64,000 bases of DNA, from positions 1-64,000 of the forward strand of contig NZ_PXZO01000007.1 of NCBI RefSeq assembly GCF_003013475.1, written 5' to 3'. The notes under the pieces were generated by a model, which was given only the letters and a program-made list of their open reading frames with translations, did no database searches and had not been told where the DNA came from. The stretch is from Brevibacillus porteri (GTDB lineage Bacteria > Bacillota > Bacilli > Brevibacillales > Brevibacillaceae). The translations under genes were made by a program, and so were the position numbers. Below are positions 25,401 to 34,949 of the stretch, in pieces. The number at the start of each line of letters is the position of its first letter. Position 1 is the first letter of the stretch.

Positions 25401-26031
25401 TTTCTGCCTGCTCCTGCAAAGGTCCGATCTGCTCCGTAATTTCACTGACGATATCGTGAATACGCACCAGATTTTGCTCGGTGTCATCGAGCTTTTTCTC
25501 AGCCTCGCGCTTACGTGTTTTGTATTTGACGATTCCGGCTGCTTCTTCAAATATTCCACGGCGATCCTCGGACTTGGTACTGAGGATTTCCTCAATTTTT
25601 CCTTGACCGATAATGGAATACGCTTCTTTACCCAGCCCGGTATCCATAAACAGCTCCATGATGTCTTTTAGACGGCAGGATCTGTTGTTTATGTAGTACT
25701 CACTGTCACCAGAACGATACACTCTGCGGGTAACGGATACCTCCGAATATTCCACATCGAGCGAACGATCTGTATTGTCCAAGGTGAGTGTCACTTCTGC
25801 GAAATTCACTGGCTTGCGCTTGTCGCTACCCGCGAAAATAATGTCTTCCATTTTCGCTCCACGCAACGACTTCGCGCTCTGTTCCCCCAGCACCCAGCGG
25901 ATCGAATCAGATACGTTACTTTTCCCACTTCCATTCGGTCCCACTACGGCTGTTACCCCTGGTACAAATTCCAATTCCGTGCGATCGGCAAAGGATTTGA
26001 ATCCAGCCAGCTCCAGGCGTTTCAAATACAT
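22459..26031 (-). CDS. smc: chromosome segregation ATPase SMC
   Basis: A 1190-residue SMC protein that loops and compacts the chromosome with ScpA/ScpB. The N-terminal head has GPNGSGKSNV (near residue 32). Two long coiled coils flank the hinge (about residues 500-670, with FKGIHGAVAEL and GGSMTGGALKK). The C-terminal head has LLSGGERALTA and FCVLDEVEAALDEAN. The ATG at 26031 matches the family start (MYLKRLELAGFKSF) and has GGAGG nine bases upstream; a 22-codon longer frame is not needed. Confidence 0.98.
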   Translation of the reverse strand: MYLKRLELAGFKSFADRTELEFVPGVTAVVGPNGSGKSNVSDSIRWVLGEQSAKSLRGAKMEDIIFAGSDKRKPVNFAEVTLTLDNTDRSLDVEYSEVSVTRRVYRSGDSEYYINNRSCRLKDIMELFMDTGLGKEAYSIIGQGKIEEILSTKSEDRRGIFEEAAGIVKYKTRKREAEKKLDDTEQNLVRIHDIVSEITEQIGPLQEQAEIAKTYKELHRQLVEHEVALYVQQIEAAHTKWEAATGRVEELKNLLIGQTTEASKQEADLEQARFHVTQIDQSIEELQQVLLTVSEETEKVEGQREVLRERMRNLNANRQQTMEQMHRITEKQHGLEAELAEEQERAKEADRRMTEAHASLQEAEGQFFSMVQSLTDDVERLKSDYFEKLNEMANLRNENRHQEQLLKTSEARVERQLSGKKQLDEEEEQRLAQLSQLQDQLEKIVSTIQETGVRYKELVEGMREGQARLETARRELRHWEQKREAAKSRFDLLKEMQSEFAGFQQGVKEILKARERGFKGIHGAVAELVVVPQQYETAMEVALGGALQNVVVDDEASGRAAIAHLKQHNAGRATFLPLDVIRPRTLQASDKRQLEAESGVVGIASELVTFEEAYRPILESLLGNVIITEKLEQANRVARTLGYRYRVVTLEGDIVNAGGSMTGGALKKNSTNLLGRNRQSEELEAQLVEIDQAISGHTTLMEQLTKELAQMQQEQEALRTEGESLRVKEQEVKGLLQQKESEGRSLGERAKLVEQDIEGYRREMEEAKRKQEQLQASLAAMEEEEKELGAQIAEAEAKRQEQLESKEEMNQKITSLKVLNAQVKQEYQSRLEQTERLLEQKSQLQREWEEQNANLASLDELERTNESSGLELDQRISELRQDKDRVAGLIQERRSERATLFYKQEQVEQQVKEIRREVKSLEEKLHQEEVKVNRNEVELDHLLNKLSEEYEMSYDLAKQKYPARGEIQEETQVVNRLKKQIGALGTVNLGAIEEYERLSERQQFLSSQEADLNEAKDMLYQVIQEMNAEMSRRFKDTFDAISEQFRDVFVQLFGGGRADLVLSNPDNLLETGIDIVAQPPGKKLQNLALLSGGERALTAMALLFAILRVKPVPFCVLDEVEAALDEANVNRFAEYMHHFSNQTQFICVTHRKGTMESADVLYGITMQEGGVSKLVSVKLEDSDKFIESAS

Positions 26032-26234
26032 ACGTACGGTCCTCCTTAAGAAACCATCCAAGACTGCCTGCCAAACTGACAGATTGAAAACATGCAAGGT
26101 TCGGATGGTACCCGAAAAGAAGCCCCTGCATCGAACAGGAGCTACCTACTACGAGCCTACATGGTCATCTGTAGGTAAGTGTAACATAGATAGCGGTCAT
26201 CTCGCAGTATTTTCCCTATGTTTCCCACCCGAAA

Positions 26235-26271
26235 GAAAAAAGCTGCACCATCTTGTAGCAGATGATGCAGC
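26235..26271 (-). terminator. intrinsic terminator between rnc and smc
   Basis: On the minus strand GCTGCATCATCT pairs with AGATGGTGCAGC and is followed by six T residues, 20 bases past the rnc stop. Confidence 0.85.
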
Positions 26272-26290
26272 CCTTCTCGCTGACGAGTGA

Positions 26291-27031
26291 TTATTTATCC
26301 CCCAGCTTGACCAATGCTCGTGCAGCAGCTTGCTGTTCCGCTTCTTTTTTGGAGCGGCCAGAGCCGATGCCAAGCGAACGATTGTTCAAAAGCACCTCAG
26401 ATACGAATTCTCGATTATGAGCTGGTCCTTTTTCTTCTACAATTCGGTAATGGATGTCTCCCAGATTGTCTTGTTGAACAAATTCCTGCAACTGGCTCTT
26501 GAAGTCGGTTACCTGGGCAAACTCTCCTTTGTCGATGCGCGGGTACACGTATTTTTCCATAAATGAAAAGACTGCGTCCAACCCCTGATCCAAGTAAAGC
26601 GCACCTACAAACGCCTCAAAAACGTCCGCTAGCAAGGCTGGTCGCTGACGTCCACCTGTCAGCTCTTCCCCTTTTCCCAGCAATACGAGATCGCCAAAAT
26701 TCAACAGTTCAGCAAACTTGACGAGAGAAGGTTCACAGACAATGGCTGCACGCAGCTTCGTCATTTCCCCTTCGCTCATCTTCGGAAAAGTTTTATACAA
26801 AAACTGGGAGACAGTCAACTCCAACACAGCATCCCCCAAAAACTCTAGCCGCTCATTGTCTGATATTCGTTTGCCGCGTTGCTCGTTCACGTAGGAAGAA
26901 TGGGTGAATGCCTGCCGCAAAACACTTTCATCGCGAAAGCGAAAGCCTATCATTTCTTGCAGCTGTGCAAAATTCATCACCCTCACCACCATTCCAGGAG
27001 ACTGCCTACTTTTTCTATCAGCAGGGCTCAT
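26291..27031 (-). CDS. rnc: ribonuclease III
   Basis: A 246-residue double-strand-specific RNase that processes rRNA precursors and the SRP RNA. The RNase III signature [14 protein letters not shown] (around residues 57-70) carries catalytic residues, a second D/E pair lies in [14 protein letters not shown], and a dsRNA-binding domain forms the C-terminal 70 residues ([12 protein letters not shown] to [11 protein letters not shown]). The start at 27031 abuts fabF and gives normal family length; ATG at 26977 with a GAGGGTG site is an alternative. Confidence 0.97.
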   Translation of the reverse strand: MSPADRKSRQSPGMVVRVMNFAQLQEMIGFRFRDESVLRQAFTHSSYVNEQRGKRISDNERLEFLGDAVLELTVSQFLYKTFPKMSEGEMTKLRAAIVCEPSLVKFAELLNFGDLVLLGKGEELTGGRQRPALLADVFEAFVGALYLDQGLDAVFSFMEKYVYPRIDKGEFAQVTDFKSQLQEFVQQDNLGDIHYRIVEEKGPAHNREFVSEVLLNNRSLGIGSGRSKKEAEQQAAARALVKLGDK

Positions 27032-28273
27032 TTATGCTTCGTATCGCTTCAGGATTACCGTTGCGTTGTGACCGCCGAATCCAAATGTATTGGAAACAGC
27101 CACATTGACGGTCGCCTTGCGCGCATGGTTCGGAACATAGTCCAGATCACATTCTGGATCCGGGTTTTCCAAGTTGATTGTTGGAGGCAGTACTTGATCA
27201 CGCAGCGCATATGCCGTCGCGATGGCCTCGACACCACCAGTAGCACCCAACAGATGGCCTGTCATCGATTTGGTCGAGCTGACAGCCAGTTTGTATGCGT
27301 GCTCGCCAAACACACTCTTGATCGCTTGTGTTTCTGCGATATCTCCTTGGTCAGTAGAAGTACCATGTGCATTAATATATTGAACTTCTGTTGGGTCAAC
27401 GCCAGCGTCTTTCAGTGCGCTTGCCATGCAACGCGCTGCCCCTTCGCCACCAGGAGATGGAGAAGTAATATGATGAGCATCTGCACTCATCCCGTAGCCA
27501 ATGACTTCCGCGATGATCGTTGCTCCACGTTTTTTCGCATGCTCAAGCTCTTCCAGGATCAGAACACCAGCACCTTCGCCCATTACGAAGCCATCGCGAT
27601 CTTGGTCAAACGGACGGCTTGCTTTCTGTGGCTCATCGTTTCTGGTGGACATCGCTTTCGCTGAGCAAAAGCCTGCAAATGCCATTGGACGCACCGTTGC
27701 TTCTGCTCCACCTGCGATCATAACATCGGCGTGATCGAACTGGATCAGACGCAGTGCATCACCGATCGCATTGGTACCTGTCGCACAAGCAGTAATCGCG
27801 CTGGAAGTTGGTCCTTTTGCACCGTATTGAATGGATACTGCACCAGACGCCATGTTTGCAATCAGCATCGGAATGAAGAACGGACTCACGCGACGCGGTC
27901 CTTTTTCCAACAATACGGAATGCTGTTCTTCCCATGTTGTCAGACCACCGATTCCGGACCCGATGTATACACCCACTCGTTCCGCATTTTCTGGCGTGAT
28001 CTCCAGTTTTGCATCTTCTACAGCCATTTTGGCAGCAGCTAATCCAAACTGAACGAATCGGTCTGTACGTCGGATATCTTTCTTGTCCATATACTGCTCA
28101 GGATCGAAGTTTTTCACTTCGCCTGCAATTTGTGTTGGATAATCAGAAGCGTCAAAGGCAGCCACACGGTCAATGCCTGATTTTCCTTCCAGTAAGCTGT
28201 TCCAGAAAGTCTGCGCGTCATTCCCTACTGGAGAAACGACACCAACGCCAGTAATCACCACTCTGCGTTTCAT
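27032..28273 (-). CDS. fabF: beta-ketoacyl-ACP synthase II
   Basis: A 413-residue condensing enzyme elongating acyl-ACP with malonyl-ACP. The Cys-His-His triad is visible: [12 protein letters not shown] (near residue 165), [11 protein letters not shown] and [13 protein letters not shown]. The C-terminus has the usual [10 protein letters not shown]. The ATG at 28273 is chosen because AGAGGTG precedes it by six bases. It follows acpP and runs directly into rnc. Confidence 0.98.
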   Translation of the reverse strand: MKRRVVITGVGVVSPVGNDAQTFWNSLLEGKSGIDRVAAFDASDYPTQIAGEVKNFDPEQYMDKKDIRRTDRFVQFGLAAAKMAVEDAKLEITPENAERVGVYIGSGIGGLTTWEEQHSVLLEKGPRRVSPFFIPMLIANMASGAVSIQYGAKGPTSSAITACATGTNAIGDALRLIQFDHADVMIAGGAEATVRPMAFAGFCSAKAMSTRNDEPQKASRPFDQDRDGFVMGEGAGVLILEELEHAKKRGATIIAEVIGYGMSADAHHITSPSPGGEGAARCMASALKDAGVDPTEVQYINAHGTSTDQGDIAETQAIKSVFGEHAYKLAVSSTKSMTGHLLGATGGVEAIATAYALRDQVLPPTINLENPDPECDLDYVPNHARKATVNVAVSNTFGFGGHNATVILKRYEA

Positions 28274-28409
28274 TGCAATCACCTCTATATGAAAGTCAGC
28301 AGTCAGCTTCTCACATTCACTGCATGCAAAACATGTATTTATTTGGATTATGTACAGGTGGCTATTGAAGGAGAAGTCCCGTATGGTACGGGACTTCCAA
28401 CAGATCCAA

Positions 28410-28643
28410 CTACTTGTGAGATTCTATGTATTTAACAACCTCACCAACAGAAGTGATCTTTTCAGCATCTTCGTCGGAAATCTCTAAATCAAACTCATCT
28501 TCGAGTTCCATTACGAGTTCAACCACATCCAGGGAGTCAGCGCCCAGGTCTTCTTTGAAAGAAGCTTCCAAAGTAATTTTGGACTCATCTACACCCAGAC
28601 GATCGACGATGATTTTCTTTACACGCTCCAAAGTATCTGCCAT
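28410..28643 (-). CDS. acpP: acyl carrier protein
   Basis: A 77-residue acidic carrier protein. The phosphopantetheine attachment serine lies in [12 protein letters not shown] (about residue 37). It holds growing acyl chains for the Fab enzymes, and the AcpP pool also feeds PlsX. AGGGGGTG precedes the ATG. It lies between fabG and fabF. Confidence 0.98.
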
Positions 28644-28728
28644 CTTGCTTCACCCCCTCTCCCGTATTATAGTGGATGAGCTTTCAAAAAACCAGTTTTC
28701 GTAAAAACGCTCGATTGAGGTTTTCTAA

Positions 28729-29469
28729 TTACATGTACATTCCGCCGTCTACATGCAGGGTCTGCCCTGTCATGTAGTTGGCCGCATCGGATGCCAGGAA
28801 CAGCACCACAGCTGCGATATCATCAGTTTGTCCCAAGCGGGCAAGCGGAATTTGGCTTGTGAGTCCTGCTTTGACATCCTCAGGCAATACAGCAGTCATT
28901 TCTGTATCGATAAATCCTGGTGCAACAGCATTCACCGTGATGTTACGGCTAGCCAGCTCGCGAGCAGCCGTCTTCGTCAAGCCAATAACCCCAGCTTTTG
29001 CCGCCACGTAGTTTGCTTGTCCTGCGTTCCCCAAAACACCTACCACAGAGGTGATGTTGATGATTTTGCCTGAACGCTGCTTCATCATTGGGCGGGTCGC
29101 TGCCTTTACGCAGTTGAATACACCCTTTAAATTCGTTGCAATGACATCGTCCCACTCGTCTTCTTTCATGCGCATGATCAGGTTATCGCGAGTAATACCC
29201 GCATTGTTCACGAGAATATCGATCACACCAAAATGATCCAAAGCAGCTTTGAACATGTCGTTGACATCTTCTGTAGAAGAAACGTTCGCGCGAATCATGA
29301 TGGCATCGCGGCCCATTTCTTTAATAAGCGCAACAGTCTCGCTCGCTGCCGCTTCACTACCTGCGTAATTGACAACCACATTAGCACCAGCTTCTGCTAG
29401 CTTCAATGCAATCGCACGCCCAATGCCACGGGAAGCCCCTGTGACCAGTGCTGTTTTTCCTGTTAGCAT
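28729..29469 (-). CDS. fabG: 3-oxoacyl-ACP reductase
   Basis: A 246-residue short-chain dehydrogenase that reduces beta-ketoacyl-ACP with NADPH. The nucleotide loop is [10 protein letters not shown] (residues 8-17), NNAG follows near 88, and the catalytic YVAAKAG (Y-x3-K) lies near 153, with Ser in the preceding ITSVVG strand. GGAGGGG precedes the ATG; its start overlaps the fabD stop. Confidence 0.98.
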   Translation of the reverse strand: MLTGKTALVTGASRGIGRAIALKLAEAGANVVVNYAGSEAAASETVALIKEMGRDAIMIRANVSSTEDVNDMFKAALDHFGVIDILVNNAGITRDNLIMRMKEDEWDDVIATNLKGVFNCVKAATRPMMKQRSGKIINITSVVGVLGNAGQANYVAAKAGVIGLTKTAARELASRNITVNAVAPGFIDTEMTAVLPEDVKAGLTSQIPLARLGQTDDIAAVVLFLASDAANYMTGQTLHVDGGMYM

Positions 29470-30413
29470 AGTACCCCTCCGTTCAATAGCTCAGTAAGCG
29501 AATCCATATCCTGTACAGAGATAATCGTCGCATCCGCTGGTGCGATTTTCTTGATCAAGCCGGCCAAAACTTTTCCTGGACCGATCTCTACAAAGGTTGT
29601 CACGCCTGCTTCGACCATCCATTGTACAGAGTCCTCCCACAAAACTGGGGCGGAAACTTGTTGAACTAATTGATCTACAATAATAGTAGCCTCAGACACT
29701 GGTCTAGCCGTTACGTTTGCCACAACAGGCACAGTCGCTTCTTGTACCGTAACTCCAGCCAAAACTGCTTGCAGTTTATCTGCTGCGGGCTGCATCAAGC
29801 TCGAGTGGAACGGACCGCTTACATTCAACGGAAGGACACGCTTTGCGCCCGCTTCCTTCGCTTTTTCACCGGCCAGTTTCACACCTTCAGCAGAACCAGA
29901 GATGACAATTTGCCCCGGGCAGTTCATGTTCGCTAATTGAACAGGATGTCCAGATGCTGTTACTTCTTCGCAAACCGCATGCAGTGCCGCGCGATCCATG
30001 TTCAAGACAGCGGCCATTGCGCCTTGTCCCGCTGGCACTGCCTCTTCCATGAACTGCCCACGAGCTCGCACTGTTTTAACTGCATCTGCAAAGGACAAGG
30101 CCCCAGCTGCAACCAGAGCAGAATACTCACCCAAGCTGTGACCCGCTACAAACGCCGGCTTATAGTCAGGCAACTTTTCGTTCAATGCTGCCATAACAGC
30201 GATGCTGGCTGTCAAAATAGCTGGCTGTGTGTTTGCTGTCAGCTTCAATTCCTCTTCTGGTCCTGCAAAACACAGTCCCGACAAGGAAAAGCCGAGCGCT
30301 TCATCAGCCTGCTCAAATATGTGATGGGCAGCTTCCGATTGTTCGGAGAGCGCTTGCCCCATTCCTACAAATTGCGAACCTTGCCCCGGAAAAACAAAGG
30401 CTACTTTTCCCAT
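29463..30413 (-). CDS. fabD: malonyl-CoA:ACP transacylase
   Basis: A 316-residue enzyme loading malonyl onto ACP. It begins [19 protein letters not shown] (the usual N-terminus), has the nucleophile in [12 protein letters not shown] (near residue 89) and the later catalytic His in [11 protein letters not shown]. The ATG at 30413 is chosen because GGGAG precedes it and the family starts here. It lies between fabH and fabG in the FapR-controlled cluster. Confidence 0.98.
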   Translation of the reverse strand: MGKVAFVFPGQGSQFVGMGQALSEQSEAAHHIFEQADEALGFSLSGLCFAGPEEELKLTANTQPAILTASIAVMAALNEKLPDYKPAFVAGHSLGEYSALVAAGALSFADAVKTVRARGQFMEEAVPAGQGAMAAVLNMDRAALHAVCEEVTASGHPVQLANMNCPGQIVISGSAEGVKLAGEKAKEAGAKRVLPLNVSGPFHSSLMQPAADKLQAVLAGVTVQEATVPVVANVTARPVSEATIIVDQLVQQVSAPVLWEDSVQWMVEAGVTTFVEIGPGKVLAGLIKKIAPADATIISVQDMDSLTELLNGGVLC

Positions 30414-30415
30414 TC

Positions 30416-31432
30416 CTACTTGCTCCCTTCTGCCGGAGTCGTGCACCACTTCAAGAGCGTCGCTCCCCAAGTCAAGCCGCCACCAAACCCAACCAGAATC
30501 AGGTTATCGCCTTCTTTTACGCGACCAGCCTTTACTGCTTCATCCAACGCTACTGGAATGGAGGCAGAGGACATGTTTCCATAACGATCCAGGTTGATCG
30601 CAACTTTATCCTCAGACAGACCGAAACGCTGTACAGCAGAGTCGATGATGCGTTTGTTTGCCTGATGCGGCACCAACAGGTCGATCTCATCCTTCGATAC
30701 GCCCGCTTTGGACAAGACAGCCTCTGTTGCAGAATTCATGACGCGAACGGCGAATTTGAAAACTTCTCCGCCTGCCATGTAGAGATAATGCAGTCCTTGT
30801 TCGACAGACTCAGTAGATGCAGGTGTTCTGGAACCGCCTGCTGGTATGCACAAGAGAGATCCGCCTGATCCATCTGCGCCGAGCTCAAAGGACTGGAAGC
30901 CGTAGCCCTCAGTAACTTCACCGATAACAGCTGCACCTGCGCCGTCTCCGAACAACACACATGTATTTCGATCTTTGTAATTCGTAATTTTGGACAAGGT
31001 CTCAACGCCTACGACCAACACTTTTTTATACAAACCGTTTTCGATGAACTGAGTCGCTGTCGTAATTCCATACAAAAAGCCTGTGCAAGCCGCGGAAAGA
31101 TCCATAGCAGCCGCACGTGTAGCACCCAGCTTTTCTTGCAGCAAGCAAGCAGTAGACGGGAACGACATGTCAGGCGTTACGGTAGCGACAATGATCATAT
31201 CCAACTGTTCCGCGCTGATGTTTGCTTTTTCGAGCGCTTCTTTGGCAGCCTCGTAAGCCAAGTCGGAGGAAGCTTGCTCCGGTGAGCTAATGCGGCGTTC
31301 TCTGATGCCAGTTCGGGAAACAATCCACTCATCAGAGGTTTCCACCATTTTCTCCAGATCAAAGTTCGTCAACACCCGCTCCGGGGTATAAGACCCTGTA
31401 GACAAAATTCCTACTGAACGCTTTGCACTCAT
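30416..31432 (-). CDS. fabH: beta-ketoacyl-ACP synthase III
   Basis: A 338-residue initiating condensing enzyme that joins acyl-CoA primers with malonyl-ACP; in Gram-positives it prefers branched primers. The Cys-His-Asn triad is visible in SAACTGFLYG, VPHQANKRI and DRYGNMSSAS. ATG at 31432 and GTG at 31441 are both possible; GTG would overlap the plsX stop. The ending TTPAEGSK is a short extra tail. Confidence 0.97.
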   Translation of the reverse strand: MSAKRSVGILSTGSYTPERVLTNFDLEKMVETSDEWIVSRTGIRERRISSPEQASSDLAYEAAKEALEKANISAEQLDMIIVATVTPDMSFPSTACLLQEKLGATRAAAMDLSAACTGFLYGITTATQFIENGLYKKVLVVGVETLSKITNYKDRNTCVLFGDGAGAAVIGEVTEGYGFQSFELGADGSGGSLLCIPAGGSRTPASTESVEQGLHYLYMAGGEVFKFAVRVMNSATEAVLSKAGVSKDEIDLLVPHQANKRIIDSAVQRFGLSEDKVAINLDRYGNMSSASIPVALDEAVKAGRVKEGDNLILVGFGGGLTWGATLLKWCTTPAEGSK

Positions 31433-31437
31433 CTGCC

Positions 31438-32445
31438 TCACTCGCTTTCTCCCAAAGTATTTTTCTGTAATGATTGCTGGATAACCTCGTTCACGTCCTG
31501 CTGAATAAATCGCGTAGCACTAACAATCGCGTTTTTCATCGCACGTTCATTTGAGGAACCGTGGGCCTTGATCACAGGGGATTTCAATCCCAGCAAGGGA
31601 GCACCACCGTATTCCGCATAATCCATTTTCTTTTTAAAGCGAACCAATCCAGGTTTCAGAATGGCCGCTCCTAGCTTATTAATCAGGCTGGAAGTAAACT
31701 CCTGCTTCAACTGCGAAAAGATTGTGGAGGCAGCACCCTCTACGGCCTTTAACAAAACATTTCCTACAAAGCCGTCGCATACGAGCACATCACAGGCTCC
31801 TTGCATAACATCGCGCGCTTCCACATTTCCTACAAAGTTCAAGTCAGCTTCTTGAAGGAGAGGAAAAACAGCTTTCGTTAATTCGTTCCCTTTTCCTTCT
31901 TCCGTCCCGACATTCAGCAAGCCTACTGTCGGCCGTTCGAAGCCCAACACTTTTTCAGCATACAAGCTCCCCATCACCGCGTATTGTACAAGCTGATGTG
32001 GCTTGGCATCCATATTGGCTCCGACGTCTAGCGTCAGTGTTACTCGGCCTTTTGTATTCGGGATATAGGCACAAAGCGCAGGGCGCTCGATTCCATCCAT
32101 GCGACCAGCGTACAGCAAGCCTGCTGTCATTAAAGCGCCCGTATTCCCAGCCGAGATCATCGCGTCGACTTTTTTCTCGCGCGCCATCTCAACAGCTACG
32201 ACCAGCGAAGAATTTTTCTTACGCCGAACAGCTCGAACCGGTTCATCATCTGGCAAAATCACTTCCGCTGCAGGAACGATCTCGATGTTTGCCGGAATAT
32301 CCTGCGGCAAGTGGTTCCGAATAGCCTGTTCATCTCCCACCAATACAACTGTAATGGCTGGGTTTTCCTTGATGGCAGCAAGCGCCCCTAATACGGTACT
32401 CTTCGGTGCGTGATCGCCGCCCATCGCATCCACTGCAATTCGCAA
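31438..32445 (-). CDS. plsX: phosphate acyltransferase PlsX
   Basis: A 335-residue enzyme converting acyl-ACP to acyl-phosphate for phospholipid synthesis. The N-terminus MRIAVDAMGGDHAP and the blocks ISAGNTGALMTAGL and VCDGFVGNVLLK are diagnostic. The start is TTG at 32445, which has AAGGAGGA seven bases upstream; the upstream ATG at 32499 lies inside fapR and lacks a site. It is expressed with fapR. Confidence 0.97.
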   Translation of the reverse strand: MRIAVDAMGGDHAPKSTVLGALAAIKENPAITVVLVGDEQAIRNHLPQDIPANIEIVPAAEVILPDDEPVRAVRRKKNSSLVVAVEMAREKKVDAMISAGNTGALMTAGLLYAGRMDGIERPALCAYIPNTKGRVTLTLDVGANMDAKPHQLVQYAVMGSLYAEKVLGFERPTVGLLNVGTEEGKGNELTKAVFPLLQEADLNFVGNVEARDVMQGACDVLVCDGFVGNVLLKAVEGAASTIFSQLKQEFTSSLINKLGAAILKPGLVRFKKKMDYAEYGGAPLLGLKSPVIKAHGSSNERAMKNAIVSATRFIQQDVNEVIQQSLQKNTLGESE

Positions 32446-32458
32446 CCGTGACTCCTCC

Positions 32459-33055
32459 TTACTCCTCATCCATGCTGTTATGGTAGCTCGACATTTCAAC
32501 TACACGGAAGGTTGCGGTAAAGACCAATTCACCTTGGACCTTTGTCTCTACGCGCACCTTGCATTCGTCGCCGTCTCGGCTTCTTACCACTGCTTTGGCC
32601 ACCAGCTTTTCCCCTATTCGTACAGGACGCACAAAACGGATTCTCGCCGTAGCTGTCAACGCTACGTCTGCGTTAATTACTGCTACTGCCAATGAGTTGG
32701 CCTGAGCAAATATATAATGCCCTCTGGCAATTTGTGTTTTCGAAAAAACGTGTTCTTCTTTGATTTCCAATACGGAAATGGCCTGTGAATCGAGCTGTAG
32801 ATCAACAATTTCACCGATGATTTCATCGACACCCAATGATTTTACAGGATCAAGACTTTTCTCTGCGACTGTCTTGATACGTTCACGCAGCTCAGGTATT
32901 CCTAATTCCAGACGGTCTAAACGTATGGTTTGAATACTGACATGAAATAACTCAGCCAGATCTTCGTCCGTCGCAAATGGATTATCCGCCAGATACTGCA
33001 CCAAGCGGGACTGGCGATCTTTTTTTGGCAAGCGGGCGATGCCGAACACCCCCAT
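32459..33055 (-). CDS. fapR: fatty acid and phospholipid biosynthesis repressor FapR
   Basis: A 198-residue repressor that senses malonyl-CoA. The N-terminal HTH ([21 protein letters not shown], residues 25-45) is joined by a helix ([12 protein letters not shown]) to a hotdog-fold effector domain ([17 protein letters not shown] near 113, where malonyl-CoA binds in the family). The ribosome binding site is weak. It heads the plsX-fabH-fabD-fabG cluster and has a matching operator upstream, so it is autoregulated. Confidence 0.96.
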   Translation of the reverse strand: MGVFGIARLPKKDRQSRLVQYLADNPFATDEDLAELFHVSIQTIRLDRLELGIPELRERIKTVAEKSLDPVKSLGVDEIIGEIVDLQLDSQAISVLEIKEEHVFSKTQIARGHYIFAQANSLAVAVINADVALTATARIRFVRPVRIGEKLVAKAVVRSRDGDECKVRVETKVQGELVFTATFRVVEMSSYHNSMDEE

Positions 33056-33093
33056 AAGCAGGATTCAATTGTACTATGTATGATTGCGATCTG

Positions 33094-33114
33094 TTTTTAA
33101 TACCTGGTACCAAA
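33094..33114. promoter_or_regulatory. FapR operator
   Basis: TTAATACCTGGTACCAAAA closely matches the known FapR box (TTAGTACCTAGTACTAA-like palindrome around CCTRGTA). It lies 40 bases upstream of fapR, where it would control fapR and the downstream lipid genes. Confidence 0.8.
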
Positions 33115-33176
33115 ACACAGTATAAGGGAGAAGATGTGGAATTACAAGTATCCTTCGCGAAATTAGGTAGCCGTCC

Positions 33177-34145
33177 CTAACGATAAATGAGCCGAATGAT
33201 CTCCTCAATCCCCGGTTCTTTCATCTGAATATCCAGCGGCTCACCCCAGCCCGCTACTTCGGCAAGGATTCGCGGGGAAGAAATTTTTCCTTTGTCGAAG
33301 TAAATCGAAAGGACATTCTCTGCTAGCTCCATCCGCTTGATTCCCTCTAGGTCGTAAAGCTTTTCGGGTGGTTGTCGAAATTCGATTCGAATGAGGCTTG
33401 GCAGCCCTATCTGCCGTCGCAAATCGACCAAGCTCGTATCCATCATCTTTTTGCCATGATTGATCACGATGATCCGGTTGCAGAGTTGCTCAATATCGTC
33501 CATATCATGCGTCGTCAATAGAATCGTCTTCTTCTGGGTCTGATTCACTTCTTTCAAAAACGCTCTGATGCGAGTCTTCGCGACCACATCCAACCCAATC
33601 GTAGGCTCGTCTAAAAACAGGACAGGAGGATCATGCAGCAGTGCCGCCGCTAAATCAGCTCTCATCCTCTGACCCAATGACAGCTTACGCACTGGCGTAT
33701 CCAGGAATTCATGGAGATCCAGCAGTTCCTGATACGCCTCCATCGATCGCCGATATGCCTTGTCGTTAATTTTGTACATCGCTTGCAAAATTTCGAAGGA
33801 ATCTCTGACTGGCAAATCCCACCACAGCTGTGTTCGCTGCCCGAACACCACACCGATTTGTGAGGCTACTTGAATTCGTTCCCGCTGCGGACTATATCCG
33901 CCAATTCGTATTTCCCCCTGACTGGGATGAAGAATTCCTGCGAGCATTTTGATTGTCGTCGATTTTCCTGCGCCATTCGGCCCGATATATCCAACGAACT
34001 CGCCTCTGTCAATGGAAAAAGAGATATCGTGGACGGCTTTGACCTCCCTTTGTTCACGAGAAAAGAGTGTTCGTAGAGAAGCAAAGCGCCCCTCTTTCGC
34101 TTTTGTCAGGAAAAATGATTTTTCGATGTGCTTTGCTTCAATCAT
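33177..34145 (-). CDS. ABC-2 type exporter, ATP-binding protein
   Basis: A 322-residue ATPase of the COG4586 type. Walker A is GPNGAGKST (near residue 55), the signature is LSLGQRMRADLAAALLHDP (near 152), and Walker B with the D-loop is VLFLDEPTIGLD. The C-terminal extra domain of about 80 residues is usual in this subfamily. With the two permeases upstream it forms a DrrA/DrrB-like exporter; its substrate is unknown. AGGAGGGG precedes the ATG. Confidence 0.92.
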   Translation of the reverse strand: MIEAKHIEKSFFLTKAKEGRFASLRTLFSREQREVKAVHDISFSIDRGEFVGYIGPNGAGKSTTIKMLAGILHPSQGEIRIGGYSPQRERIQVASQIGVVFGQRTQLWWDLPVRDSFEILQAMYKINDKAYRRSMEAYQELLDLHEFLDTPVRKLSLGQRMRADLAAALLHDPPVLFLDEPTIGLDVVAKTRIRAFLKEVNQTQKKTILLTTHDMDDIEQLCNRIIVINHGKKMMDTSLVDLRRQIGLPSLIRIEFRQPPEKLYDLEGIKRMELAENVLSIYFDKGKISSPRILAEVAGWGEPLDIQMKEPGIEEIIRLIYR

Positions 34146-34156
34146 ATTACCCCTCC

Positions 34157-34945
34157 TCAGCTCCCTGTACTATGGTAGTGTCGAATCCCGACATTCCACA
34201 GCATACGAGCGAAATAAAAAGCAATCGCTGCAGCTACCGGGGTGAGTATCGGATAAAACCATGCGCCCCCTTTGCCCAACAGCGTCAACATTGGCAAATA
34301 ATTCATATATGCGATCGGAATCGCTGAGAAAAACAGCCATTTGAGCCAGTTTGGATATAGCCCGATCGGATAATTGGAAGCATTAGCTGGCGCATAAATG
34401 GTAAAGGTCAGCATGTCTTTCATCTGATGCGTCCAAAAAGCGACCCCAGCCGTAGCAAGTCCAATGGAGAAATAGATGACTCCGCCAGACAAAATGGCAA
34501 TCGGTGAGAATAACACCAACCCCATGATCGATTTCCCTTCCGCCGCAAGTCCCGACAATGAGACGACCAAAACAGACATCCCTTGCACCACTCCTCCCAC
34601 TCTCGACAAATCAAGATTGCGTGTCAATAGCAGAAGCAAAGGTGAAACAGGTCGGATGAGCAATTGATCGAGCTCTCCTTGCACGATGTACTTCTCAAAG
34701 TCGTTGATTTCCGGGGCAAACAGTCGATACAAGGAGACAGATGCCGAGGAAATCCCGTAAAGCATCCCAACCTCGTATATATTCCACCCGACCACATCGT
34801 GAAATCGGTACAAAATCGCAGAGAGAATAATAAAATCAAGCACCATAATCATTCCGGTCGTGGCAGCGCTTGTGACAAAATTTATCTTGTATTGCATTTG
34901 CGAGCGAATGCTGGCCGCAATCAGTTTGCGATAGAGGGCAAACAT
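34157..34945 (-). CDS. ABC-2 family transporter permease
   Basis: A 262-residue membrane protein with six predicted segments, COG3694 type. The segments include FVTSAATTGMIMVLDFIIL (residues 24-42) and WLKWLFFSAIPIAYMNYLP-like blocks near 205. It pairs with the adjacent permease and the ATPase in the fixed COG4586-4587-3694 set. AAGGAGG precedes the ATG; the gene begins five bases after the previous stop. Confidence 0.88.
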   Translation of the reverse strand: MFALYRKLIAASIRSQMQYKINFVTSAATTGMIMVLDFIILSAILYRFHDVVGWNIYEVGMLYGISSASVSLYRLFAPEINDFEKYIVQGELDQLLIRPVSPLLLLLTRNLDLSRVGGVVQGMSVLVVSLSGLAAEGKSIMGLVLFSPIAILSGGVIYFSIGLATAGVAFWTHQMKDMLTFTIYAPANASNYPIGLYPNWLKWLFFSAIPIAYMNYLPMLTLLGKGGAWFYPILTPVAAAIAFYFARMLWNVGIRHYHSTGS

Positions 34946-34949
34946 ATCG

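Noticed and set aside
26879..27664. 261-codon plus-strand frame across rnc and fabF
   Set aside because: Runs across two real genes in reverse, with no start signal and antisense-like composition.
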